NCBI GenBank assembly: GCA_934444645.1
Contig: CAKSCV010000034.1
Coordinates: forward strand, 1-16,470
Direction of reading: 5' to 3'
Length of the DNA: 16,470 nucleotides
From: an uncultured Eubacteriales bacterium
Lineage (GTDB): Bacteria > Bacillota > Clostridia > Oscillospirales > CAG-382
Notes under the pieces: generated by a model
The model's input: the letters and a program-made list of their open reading frames with translations, nothing else
What the model was told of the DNA's origin: nothing
Databases searched by the model: none
Shown here: positions 7,746 to 13,811 of the stretch, in pieces
Position numbering within the stretch: the stretch's first letter is position 1
Layout: every line of letters starts with the position of its first letter
Translations under genes and position numbers: made by a program

Positions 7746-7809
7746 GCTTGTATCCGCATATTTAATCCTTAATTTTTGCTTAAATCGACACAATGAACAA
7801 TAAATATGG

Positions 7810-7838
7810 TTGATTTTTCATCGGATTTATTGTATAAT
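7810..7838 (+). promoter_or_regulatory. Sigma-A promoter of the glycosyltransferase gene
   Basis: TTGATT (7810-7815), a 17-bp spacer and TATAAT (7833-7838). The start codon is at 7896 with AGGAG at 7884-7888. Confidence 0.75.
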
Positions 7839-7895
7839 ACACATAAACGATCTGCATGACATACCTGCCACACATTGGATTATAGGAGCGGTTTT

Positions 7896-9140
7896 ATGAA
7901 GATTCTACTTCTTCACGATGTCGATGCCGGCAAACAGAACGGCGTTTCGGTATCGCTTGGAATATTGACGCGGGAACTGGAAAAAAGCGGCTATGACATC
8001 CGTGTTCTGACGCTTGCGGACGGCACGAAATCCTTCAAAGACGGCAATAATTACCGGCTTTCGAGCGTCCCGGCATTTATATATCCGGGAATCCGGATGC
8101 GGCCGCCGATGCACCATCGGTATATCGATGAGCTTGTCGAATGGAATCCCGATATCATTCATACCAATTGCGAGTTTTCAACATTTTTGATTGCCAAGCA
8201 TATTCATGTGCATTGCGAAAAAACACCGGCTTGGATACATACTTTCCACACCGATTATAAGTATTATATCGGGCTTTTGCAGAATATCCACGCCATTCGC
8301 GACGGCATTGTGCCGCGCTTTCTCAATCACCAGTTCAAAAAGTGCGATGCGCTGATCGTGCCGACCGAAAAGATGTATCATTATGTCAAGCAAGCACCGT
8401 TTTCGGACAAGATCCATATGGAGATCATCCCGACCGGCATCGATTTCGGCGAATTGAAGGCACAGGACAGCACGGTGAACCCGTCTGACACCAAAAGAGA
8501 GATCGGTCTGCCGGAGGATGCACAGGTCGTGCTGTTTTTGGGACGCGTTTCCGCCGAAAAGAACTTAGATGAATTGATTGATTGCTTTGCCGCGTATGTG
8601 AAAAACCATGAAAACGTGTATCTTGTCACGGTCGGCGACGGTCCGTATAAAGAAAGTATCTTGCGGCGTATCAAACGGCTGGGACTTGAAGACCGTGTCG
8701 TGGTGCATGACGGCGTGAAGCATACGGATATCCGCCGGTTCTATGACATGGCGGATGTGTTTGCCAGCGCTTCCGAAAGCGAAACCCAAGGGTTAACCTT
8801 TTACGAGGCTCTGTATTGCGGCGTGCCGGTGCTTGCCAAAGACAGGAAATGCTTAGAGCAGGCAATCACCGACGGCGTGAACGGTGCTTTCTTCACGGAC
8901 GAAGCAACCTTCGCGGAGGCTCTCGACCGTATTTTGCCGTTAAAACGTCAAAACAGCGGCAAACCGCCGGCAACACTGCCGAAATGCTTTGAAAGCGAGC
9001 AGTTTGCCAAGGATGTCGCCGCATTGTACGAAAAAACGTTTGAATCGCATTCCCAGTTGAAAAAATCGGCGTTCCGGCTGTTGACGGATAACGGAAAAAG
9101 CTTCGGGAAAAAGCTGCGCTTTAAGATTACCAAAAAATAA
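7896..9140 (+). CDS. GT4 glycosyltransferase, probably diacylglycerol glycosyltransferase-like
   Basis: A 414-residue GT-B glycosyltransferase. The ATG at 7896 is chosen because AGGAG lies 7 nt upstream; a TTG at 7875 would put that site inside the gene. The N-terminal Rossmann half begins KILLLHDVDAGKQNGVSVSL, with the DIIHTNCEF and TFHTDYKYYI segments typical of bacterial 1,2-diacylglycerol glucosyltransferases and related mannosyltransferases. The C-terminal half holds the GT4 hallmarks GRVSAEKNLDEL (about 209), GDGPYKE and the nucleotide-sugar binding stretch SESETQGLTFYEALYCGVPV (about 291-310, E-x7-E type). The tail after about 385 is strongly basic with scattered hydrophobics, which fits membrane association. 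The likely role is transfer of a hexose from a nucleotide sugar to a membrane lipid at the cytoplasmic face; the exact acceptor is not proven. It is a single-gene unit between its own promoter and terminator. Confidence 0.85.
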   Translation: MKILLLHDVDAGKQNGVSVSLGILTRELEKSGYDIRVLTLADGTKSFKDGNNYRLSSVPAFIYPGIRMRPPMHHRYIDELVEWNPDIIHTNCEFSTFLIAKHIHVHCEKTPAWIHTFHTDYKYYIGLLQNIHAIRDGIVPRFLNHQFKKCDALIVPTEKMYHYVKQAPFSDKIHMEIIPTGIDFGELKAQDSTVNPSDTKREIGLPEDAQVVLFLGRVSAEKNLDELIDCFAAYVKNHENVYLVTVGDGPYKESILRRIKRLGLEDRVVVHDGVKHTDIRRFYDMADVFASASESETQGLTFYEALYCGVPVLAKDRKCLEQAITDGVNGAFFTDEATFAEALDRILPLKRQNSGKPPATLPKCFESEQFAKDVAALYEKTFESHSQLKKSAFRLLTDNGKSFGKKLRFKITKK

Positions 9141-9148
9141 GATTTCTC

Positions 9149-9186
9149 CGAAGCAGTTCGCCAAAATAACGGACTGCTTCGCTTTT
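9149..9186 (+). terminator. Rho-independent terminator of the glycosyltransferase gene
   Basis: A 12-bp stem CGAAGCAGTTCG (9149-9160) / CGGACTGCTTCG (9170-9181) with one G-T pair and a 9-nt loop, followed by CTTTT. It starts 8 nt after the stop codon. Confidence 0.9.
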
Positions 9187-9201
9187 AGTGTAATCAATAT
9201 G

Positions 9202-9230
9202 TTGACGGAAAGTCGAAGAACCGCTGCAAT
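9202..9230 (+). promoter_or_regulatory. Weak promoter candidate of the small membrane-protein pair
   Basis: TTGACG (9202-9207), a 17-bp spacer and TGCAAT (9225-9230). The -10 box is poor, but the position fits the gene starting at 9276. Confidence 0.35.
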
Positions 9231-9275
9231 TGTTGTGAAAGAGAGGGCGGTTTGTAAGGCGTAGGAGGTTTAGCT

Positions 9276-9689
9276 ATGAAATCCCACTCTGAAAAAATGA
9301 AACGCATTGCCGTTATGGTGTTAATGATTGCAGCTGTAATGATAACCGTCCCTATATTGCTAAAGGATTTGTTTTGGTCACAACCTACGGTGATACAAAC
9401 GCGGGTTTCACCGGACGGAATGTACACAACGTATGTTTTTGAAAGCAATGCCGGCGCGACAACCGGTTGGATCTACCACATATCTGTATTGCCGACCGGC
9501 AAAGAGCTTTCCAAAGGGCAGGGAAATGTTTATATCGGCTCGCTTCCGCCCGATGATATTTCATGGATTGATAACAGCACGTTGTTTGTCAGTGATTATG
9601 CCAGTAAAGGGACAACGCGGCAAAAAGAAAATGTCGGAGATATTCGTATCAAGTATCGGTCATTAGACAGGAAAGGAGAACACGTATGA
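9276..9689 (+). CDS. Small membrane-anchored DUF5412-like protein
   Basis: A 137-residue protein whose start is fixed by AGGAGG at 9263-9268. Residues 9-30 (RIAVMVLMIAAVMITVPILL) form one membrane segment after a basic N-terminus, so the rest is probably outside the membrane. The exposed part has a beta-rich pattern, VSPDGMYTTYVFESNAGATT at about 43-62, then ISWIDNSTLFV. This recalls the DUF5412 family (S-P-D-G-x-Y-T ... G-A-T-T ... I-x-W-x-D-N-x-T-L); that assignment is from memory of the family pattern and is moderate. Function unknown. The next gene begins inside its stop codon (ATGA overlap), which implies translational coupling and perhaps a joint complex. Confidence 0.75.
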   Translation: MKSHSEKMKRIAVMVLMIAAVMITVPILLKDLFWSQPTVIQTRVSPDGMYTTYVFESNAGATTGWIYHISVLPTGKELSKGQGNVYIGSLPPDDISWIDNSTLFVSDYASKGTTRQKENVGDIRIKYRSLDRKGEHV

Positions 9690-10213
9690 AAAAAGTATGG
9701 ATACTCCTTGCACTTGTTTTAGTTACTGTCGGCGGTTTATGCTTAGGAATTTATAGGAAAGACACCTCCTATGATCGTATTGTAGAAAGCATTTCTCTAA
9801 ACGAGGCGATGAAAATAGCAGAAGCAAATCCTGCTTGCTTCCTTGTTCGCTTTTCCGATGGAGCGACCGGACCGCAATACCAAATTGCCTTTGGCGACTA
9901 TGCCGATTCCGACATCGAGATACTCGGAGAAAGCACACCGGCTCGCGACCTTGGCGGCGTATTTACCTATTCCGATAATCGATTTCTGGTCTATGCAGCC
10001 GACACCGCCAATCGTTCGGCATTAGGCAAACAAAATCTGGACACTGCCGAGGAATGTTTTACGGTATATGCTGAAAAATGGATTCCGATATATCCGATAA
10101 AACGGCAATATCAATTCCGTGATTATCAAACAGACGATTTTGACAGCCGCCTGTTTGCGCCGAAAGATTGTATCGATGCTTTTGATTTAGCCAACGGGGA
10201 TTACAAGCCTTAA
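9686..10213 (+). CDS. Small secreted or membrane-anchored protein of unknown function
   Basis: A 175-residue protein that starts in the 4-nt ATGA overlap with the upstream gene; AGGAAAGGAG precedes the ATG. The N-terminus (KKVWILLALVLVTVGGLCLGIY, first ~24 residues) is a signal anchor; the Cys at about 19 lacks a good lipobox because Leu precedes it, so a lipoprotein is unlikely. The remainder, about 150 residues, is acidic and globular with FLVRFSDGATGPQYQIAFGD and FTVYAEKWIPIYPIKRQYQF segments. I recognise no family. With its partner it forms a small two-gene operon exposed at the cell surface. There is no obvious terminator before the IS scar. Confidence 0.7.
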   Translation: MKKVWILLALVLVTVGGLCLGIYRKDTSYDRIVESISLNEAMKIAEANPACFLVRFSDGATGPQYQIAFGDYADSDIEILGESTPARDLGGVFTYSDNRFLVYAADTANRSALGKQNLDTAEECFTVYAEKWIPIYPIKRQYQFRDYQTDDFDSRLFAPKDCIDAFDLANGDYKP

Positions 10214-10299
10214 TTGTACAAAAACGAAGAAGATGATTTTAGATGAACTATAGTCAAGCAAGCAGACACAAAAAAGCACGATTTATTTAGGGAAACAGG

Positions 10300-10398
10300 C
10301 TATATTGTCTGCTCCCAATATAAAGCTTCCGCTTCATTTGGTGTAAGCATATTAAGCGTTCCATGTGGTCTTTTTGTGTTATAGTATCCTTCAATACC
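10300..10398 (-). pseudogene. C-terminal scar of an IS3-family transposase
   Basis: Read on the minus strand this stretch encodes about 33 residues ending in a stop at 10300-10302. It contains GYYNTKRPHGTLNMLTPNEA, the conserved end of the IS3-type (rve_2/rve_3) integrase domain with the Y-N-x-x-R-P-H-x-x-L motif. There is no upstream part: the frame runs into the terminator of the DUF2828 operon at 10410-10437. The rest of the element is therefore deleted or was lost when the neighbouring cassette joined. The short interval 10214-10299 shows nothing else I can name; it may include the element's terminal sequence. Confidence 0.8.
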
Positions 10399-10409
10399 TA
10401 CACAAGAAA

Positions 10410-10437
10410 GAAGGCGATACCGGCAGGTACCGCCTTC
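10410..10437 (-). terminator. Terminator of the RtcB-DUF2828 operon
   Basis: GAAGGCGATACC (10410-10421) and GGTACCGCCTTC (10426-10437) form a 12-bp stem with one A-C mismatch and a 4-nt loop. On the minus strand it is followed by TTCTTTCTT. The operon's last stop is at 10441. Confidence 0.8.
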
Positions 10438-10440
10438 GAT

Positions 10441-11910
10441 TTATGCTGAAATTTTTGCGTAACGCTCCGACTCTAGAATCTCCATCATGACGGAGTAAGG
10501 GGAAAAGTCTCCGCTTGCCACCCTGGAAAAAAGACGAGGTGTGCAGCCGGAAACCAGGGCAACGCCTTGCTCGTTCTTTGTCACGGGCTGGTTGCAGTTC
10601 CGGCTTGCAACATTCCAGAAGACGATCTGAGGTAATTTGTATCCATGCTCCGCAAATCGACGCTTTGCGTTTTCAAAATTTGACAGAGATGCATTTCGAA
10701 CACAGGAGTTGAATTCCATATCCGAAATCAAATACAAAGTCTCAGGAAGTTCCTCCCGGGGAACATGGTTGCGAACTGCCGCATCCAGGATCAAATTAAA
10801 CACAGCCTCAACATTCGTATCTGCAACTTCATTGAAGGAGCAGATATACTCCAAACGCTCAGCAAATGTCTTTCCTTTGATCTCAATCAGCTGAGGACGA
10901 GCAGAAAACTCGATAAAGTGATTATGGAATATACCTGTATTACGCTCTCCAAAGTATAAGCCCAAAGACATCGCAACTGCCGCCGGAAGCGCGTTGTCAT
11001 AGCAGTACATGGATCCGGAGGTATCTACTACTGCCAGCGCATTTCTGTTGTCGCAGAAGTTGGGAAGTGACTCCCAAGAGGCATTTAGAGAGGCTTTCTC
11101 CCCGGCAGTCAAACGAGCATTAAAGCCCCACCGGTTTGCCTTCAGCGCAGATCGGACGATCTCATAAGGAGCAAGATTATCCGCATGCAGCTGCTTATCA
11201 CCTCTGCTTACAGCCTCCAGGAACGCATTATAGCGCTCGCCATCATTTCGCAGGAAGGCTTTACGGTATTTGAACATGGCCTTGGAAGGCTGCTTAGCGT
11301 AGTCGAAAGAGTAATCCTTCTCACGGAGATTGTTTTCTATGATACGGATCTTCTTTCTCAGTTCTGCAAGGGTCTTGCGATATTCAGCATCGGACATTCC
11401 GAGATAGCGGGCGACACGCTTTGCTTTACGGACTGTCTCTGCGTTTGATGCATTTACAGACGGAAGCCATTTCGCCAGCAAGGATACCTCTGCATCAGAC
11501 GCAAGGTCGGCTTTCAAAAGCTTTTGAACGGTACGCAAAGCATCCTTTTCACAAGCCGTGCCGAGCAACGATACCAGGTCGTCATAACGCCCGAACTCAG
11601 GGATAAGCTCCAGGTTTTTGCGCAGAGACTCTGTTTTGTTCTCAGCCAGCCAGTTGATGATAACACGGAACACGCGGCGCTCACCAAGGCCACCGCGGAC
11701 ATCGCGTCCGAAGAACAAAATCTTCATGGCAATATCCGCGTCCTCCGCATATGCGCGGACAAAGCGGCGGATGATTTCCTGCTCGTCAGCAGCCCGAAGT
11801 GCTCCGATTGTTGCAAACAAATCCAGACAGTCGGACATTGAGCTTGCGTTGGTAACTGCGCCGTTTTCTGTGTAGGCAATATTTGCCTCATTCTTCAAAT
11901 GATTCAACAT
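10441..11910 (-). CDS. DUF2828 protein (TROVE/Ro60-like HEAT part plus vWA domain)
   Basis: A 489-residue protein. GGAGG lies 7 nt before the ATG. Residues about 25-260 are helical and match the DUF2828/UCP015417 pattern (LDLFATIGALR, MKILFFGRDVRGGLGERRVF at 62-81, FGRYDDL, LLAKWLPSVN). Residues about 288-480 are a von Willebrand A domain with a complete MIDAS: DTSGSM (296-301), T365 and D397 (YLISDMEF). In TROVE proteins such as Ro60 and bacterial Rsr, a helical ring binds non-coding Y RNA and misfolded RNA ends, with a vWA domain beside it; DUF2828 is considered related in architecture. The gene lies 36 nt after rtcB, and the transcript carries an array of tRNA-like RNAs upstream. I infer that this protein binds those RNAs and tethers or gates the RtcB ligase. 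The biochemical role of DUF2828 has not been shown to my knowledge. Confidence 0.88.
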   Translation of the reverse strand: MLNHLKNEANIAYTENGAVTNASSMSDCLDLFATIGALRAADEQEIIRRFVRAYAEDADIAMKILFFGRDVRGGLGERRVFRVIINWLAENKTESLRKNLELIPEFGRYDDLVSLLGTACEKDALRTVQKLLKADLASDAEVSLLAKWLPSVNASNAETVRKAKRVARYLGMSDAEYRKTLAELRKKIRIIENNLREKDYSFDYAKQPSKAMFKYRKAFLRNDGERYNAFLEAVSRGDKQLHADNLAPYEIVRSALKANRWGFNARLTAGEKASLNASWESLPNFCDNRNALAVVDTSGSMYCYDNALPAAVAMSLGLYFGERNTGIFHNHFIEFSARPQLIEIKGKTFAERLEYICSFNEVADTNVEAVFNLILDAAVRNHVPREELPETLYLISDMEFNSCVRNASLSNFENAKRRFAEHGYKLPQIVFWNVASRNCNQPVTKNEQGVALVSGCTPRLFSRVASGDFSPYSVMMEILESERYAKISA

Positions 11911-11946
11911 TTCTTTTCCTCCAATCAGACGGCGCAGAGCGTTTCA

Positions 11947-13155
11947 TCACTCAGACGCCTTAAAATTGTAAATAGGTTTTAGTATCTCGATCACATCGAC
12001 AGACTCTCTGATAACATCGATAATGTCCTCAAGTGACTTGTAGGCCATCGGTGCTTCGTCGATTGTAGACTCATTTACCGATGTCGTGTAGATACCTTCC
12101 ATCGTTTTCTTATACGCCTCTAAATCCAGCGTTTCTCTTGCCTTTGTACGGGACATAAGGCGGCCGGCACCATGCGGTGCAGAATAATTCCATTCCGGAT
12201 TTCCTTTACCGCGAGCCAACACACTCCCGTCTCGCATATTGATCGGAATCAAGACAAGCTCTCCGTCATGGGCTGCAATAGAACCCTTGCGAAGAATCTT
12301 TTCCTTCGTATCAATGTAGTTATGGATGGTGTGGAAAGAAAAAAGCGCGGTCATTCCGGTCTTTTCCAAAAGGATCTCCGCCATTCTTTCACGGCTGCGT
12401 CTTGCAAATTGCTGACAGATTTCTACATCATGAAGGTAGTCCTCTAAATAGGTACCGTACAGATAACACAGGTCTGCGGGGATCGTAGGCTCTTTTGCAG
12501 CCCATTCTTTCTCCATTGCCTTTAATGCAGACTGGATCTCAGCTCTGCGACCTTGCTCTTTATATGTACGGATCAGCTCATCCCGACGCTCAAAGTAATC
12601 TGCCTTACCGGCATTCAAGTCGACAGCTAAAGATTGATAGAGCTCCGCTACCTGCTTGCCCAGGTTACGGCTGCCGGAATGGATAACCAAATACTTTGTG
12701 CCGTCCGAAGCGACATCAATTTCGATAAAATGGTTTCCTCCGCCCAGTGTACCCAGGCTTCTCTCCAAGCGCTTTGCTTGCTTCAAACTTCTATAGCAGC
12801 AAAGGCCGGTCAGGTCAAAGCGCTCCATGCGCCCCTCCCAAACATCTCTTCCGCTGGGGATATAATGAGCAGCAGCATCGACTTTTTCAAAATCAATATC
12901 CGCCTTGCCCAGCTCAACAGTGTACATGCCACAACCTATGTCGACGCCGACGATATTCGGAACCGCTTTATCGGTGATTGTCATTGTGGTGCCGATCGTA
13001 CAGCCCTTCCCGGCGTGTACATCGGGCATGATCCGTATTTGAGAGCCTGCTGTAAACTCGTGGTCACACATTCTGCGGATCTGTTCAATGGCATCATCCT
13101 CAACCACCGCCGCATAACAGATAGCGGTATTAACCTTTCCTTTGATTTCAATCAT
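11947..13155 (-). CDS. rtcB: RtcB-type RNA ligase
   Basis: A 402-residue RtcB-family protein, the GTP- and Mn2+-dependent ligase that joins 2',3'-cyclic phosphate or 3'-phosphate RNA ends to 5'-OH ends in tRNA repair. Visible active-site elements are VDIGCGM (71-77; metal ligands D72 and C75), GGGNH (138-142), HSGSRN (159-164), HTIHNY (275-280) and SAPHGAGR (325-332), where H328 corresponds to the guanylated histidine. The length is near 400, shorter than E. coli RtcB's family norm and typical of the compact bacterial branch. The start has AAAGGAG 7 nt upstream. The gene is the first coding sequence after the five-unit RNA array and is followed by the DUF2828 gene. No RtcA cyclase or archease gene is seen in the window. 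The context points to an RNA damage or tRNA-cleavage response rather than housekeeping splicing. Confidence 0.95.
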   Translation of the reverse strand: MIEIKGKVNTAICYAAVVEDDAIEQIRRMCDHEFTAGSQIRIMPDVHAGKGCTIGTTMTITDKAVPNIVGVDIGCGMYTVELGKADIDFEKVDAAAHYIPSGRDVWEGRMERFDLTGLCCYRSLKQAKRLERSLGTLGGGNHFIEIDVASDGTKYLVIHSGSRNLGKQVAELYQSLAVDLNAGKADYFERRDELIRTYKEQGRRAEIQSALKAMEKEWAAKEPTIPADLCYLYGTYLEDYLHDVEICQQFARRSRERMAEILLEKTGMTALFSFHTIHNYIDTKEKILRKGSIAAHDGELVLIPINMRDGSVLARGKGNPEWNYSAPHGAGRLMSRTKARETLDLEAYKKTMEGIYTTSVNESTIDEAPMAYKSLEDIIDVIRESVDVIEILKPIYNFKASE

Positions 13156-13180
13156 TGTGCTGCTCCTTTCGTTTTAGTAA

Positions 13181-13292
13181 CAAGGCATCACCGGGACTTG
13201 AACCCGTAAATTGCACTCCGTGCTGAGCGTTCCCGGTATCGACCGGCGCCAGCTTCGTCAGATCGTACCACTTCATTGCTGTGGATGCCTTT
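13181..13292 (-). ncRNA. Array RNA unit 5 (last before rtcB): T-arm-bearing tRNA-like RNA
   Basis: The RNA starts AAAG (13292-13289), N6, ACAGCAA (13282-13276) and ends CTTG (13184-13181). AAGGCATC (13291-13284) pairs with GATGCCTT (13189-13182), 8 bp. Inside are a D-loop-like AGTGGTA, a long hairpin GCTGGCG-CCGGT-CGAT-ACCGG-GAA-CGCTCAGC, a small hairpin GCAC-GGA-GTGC, and a T-arm mimic CGGG-TTCAAGT-CCCG (13206-13192), whose 7-nt loop fits the tRNA T-loop consensus. No CCA end and no anticodon arm are present, so it is not a tRNA. 112 nt. Confidence 0.8.
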
Positions 13293-13295
13293 ATA

Positions 13296-13414
13296 CAAGA
13301 CGCACTTTTTTGATACATGTGAGGACTTTCACCTCACCAACTCTTGCCTCGAAAGCAAGCGCCGGTCATCCGGCCAATGTTTCAGTAATATATATAATCG
13401 CTGTTCGCGTCTTT
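13296..13414 (-). ncRNA. Array RNA unit 4: cloverleaf-like tRNA mimic
   Basis: The RNA starts AAAG (13414-13411), N6, ACAGCGA (13404-13398) and ends CTTG (13299-13296). AAGACGC (13413-13407) pairs with GCGTCTT (13303-13297). In order come a D-like hairpin GCCGG-ATGA-CCGGC (13374-13361), an anticodon-like arm with a 5-bp stem and 7-nt loop CTTGC-TTTCGAG-GCAAG (13359-13343), and a T-like arm GTGAGG-TGAAAGT-CCTCAC (13337-13319), also with a 7-nt loop but without the TTC consensus. The shape is a cloverleaf; the sequences are not those of a working tRNA. 119 nt. Confidence 0.75.
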
Positions 13415-13422
13415 CACAAAAT

Positions 13423-13519
13423 CAAGGCACCATTTGAAGCAGGATTCGAACCTGCGAAGGATGATTATGAATCATCTGCTATAACCACTTAGCTATTCGT
13501 TGTTGCTGTCGGTGCCTTT
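13423..13519 (-). ncRNA. Array RNA unit 3: tRNA core with CAU anticodon in an altered frame
   Basis: The RNA starts AAAG (13519-13516), N6, ACAGCAA (13509-13503) and ends CTTG (13426-13423); AAGGCACC (13518-13511) pairs with GGTGCCTT (13431-13424). Nested inside is a near-perfect tRNA core: D-arm GCTA-AGTGGTTA-TAGC (13493-13478), anticodon arm GATGA-TTCATAA-TCATC (13476-13460, anticodon CAU at 13469-13467), a 4-nt variable region, and T-arm GCAGG-TTCGAAT-CCTGC (13455-13439). The normal acceptor stem is missing: only GAA/TTC pairs next to the core, then an asymmetric loop (about 12 nt against 4) leads to the 8-bp outer stem. There is no CCA. It probably derives from a tRNA-Met or tRNA-Ile(CAU) gene and is best read as a tRNA mimic. 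97 nt. Confidence 0.88.
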
Positions 13520-13520
13520 A

Positions 13521-13605
13521 CAAGATGCAGCCTTTCGGCAAAACCATCGCTCCGACTCAATGAGAGGGGCGTCATAATCGACTTTTGGTTGCTGTATGCA
13601 TCTTT
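13521..13605 (-). ncRNA. Array RNA unit 2
   Basis: AAAG (13605-13602), N6, ACAGCAA (13595-13589) at the 5' end and CTTG (13524-13521) at the 3' end. AAGATGCA (13604-13597) pairs with TGCATCTT (13529-13522). Inside are AACCA/TGGTT, a hairpin CGCCCC/GGAGCG (13571-13566 with 13553-13548) and a tetraloop hairpin GCC-GAAA-GGC (13539-13530) where a T-arm would be. No tRNA-like loops. 85 nt. Confidence 0.7.
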
Positions 13606-13611
13606 TACAGA

Positions 13612-13701
13612 CAAGGTACATCCTTTAACGGACAATGTCCGCCAGTGCCAAGGATTTTCAGCCCTTTTCTAATAATCAGAATGCTTGCTGTAAGTACCTT
13701 T
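13612..13701 (-). ncRNA. Array RNA unit 1
   Basis: AAAG (13701-13698), N6, ACAGCAA (13691-13685) at the 5' end and CTTG (13615-13612) at the 3' end. AAGGTAC (13700-13694) pairs with GTACCTT (13619-13613). Inside are TTCT/AGAA (13681-13667), ATCCTT/AAGGAT (13655-13650 with 13625-13620) and a nested hairpin CGGAC-ATT-GTCCG (13641-13629). No tRNA-like loops. 90 nt. Confidence 0.7.
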
Positions 13702-13703
13702 GA

Positions 13704-13735
13704 TAAGAAGCAGCTGTTCGTCATCTGCATCTTAC
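13704..13735 (-). ncRNA. 5' hairpin of the RNA array transcript
   Basis: TAAGA-T-GCAG (13734-13725) pairs with CTGC-T-TCTTA (13713-13704) around a loop that contains GAACA. It begins at the expected transcription start. It lacks the AAAG-N6-ACAGCAA spacing, so it is a leader hairpin or a degenerate unit. Confidence 0.45.
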
Positions 13736-13741
13736 ATCCAT

Positions 13742-13770
13742 ATTATACCGTTCACACTCCGGTATTTCAC
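13742..13770 (-). promoter_or_regulatory. Promoter and inverted repeat of the RNA array-rtcB operon
   Basis: TATAAT on the minus strand (13747-13742), with a weak -35 (GTGAAA, 13770-13765, 17-bp spacer). A perfect inverted repeat ATACCG (13745-13750) / CGGTAT (13760-13765), 9-nt gap, overlaps the -10 box and reaches the -35. A weak -35 plus an overlapping dyad suggests control by a DNA-binding regulator, plausibly the HTH-WYL protein encoded upstream; this link is inferred. Confidence 0.55.
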
Positions 13771-13772
13771 GG

Positions 13773-13811
13773 AAAAAAAGCTGCGAACTCACTTGAGTTC
13801 ACAGCTTTTTT
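13773..13811. terminator. Bidirectional-looking terminator at the 3' end of the WYL genes
   Basis: AAAAAAGCTG-c-GAACTC (13774-13790) pairs with GAGTTC-a-CAGCTTTTTT (13795-13811) around ACTT. On the minus strand it ends in a T-run just after the stop at 13789, so the stop codon lies in the loop region. It separates the WYL transcript from the RNA array. Confidence 0.85.

Noticed and set aside
7875..9140. TTG start at 7875 for the glycosyltransferase
   Set aside because: It would place the AGGAG ribosome binding site inside the coding region; the ATG at 7896 begins exactly at the conserved KILLLHD strand.
13380..13420. Internal promoter TTGTGA-17-TATATA inside array unit 4
   Set aside because: It would start transcription within a structured unit and destroy its terminal stem; the AT-rich stretch is more likely a loop of the RNA.
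13423..13519. Functional tRNA-Met(CAU)
   Set aside because: The D, anticodon and T arms fit, but the acceptor stem is only 3 bp next to the core and no CCA or discriminator position is sensible; the shared array ends explain the termini.
13181..13735. CRISPR-like array
   Set aside because: The repeated parts are short structural ends, not identical direct repeats with unique spacers of equal length, and no cas genes are present.
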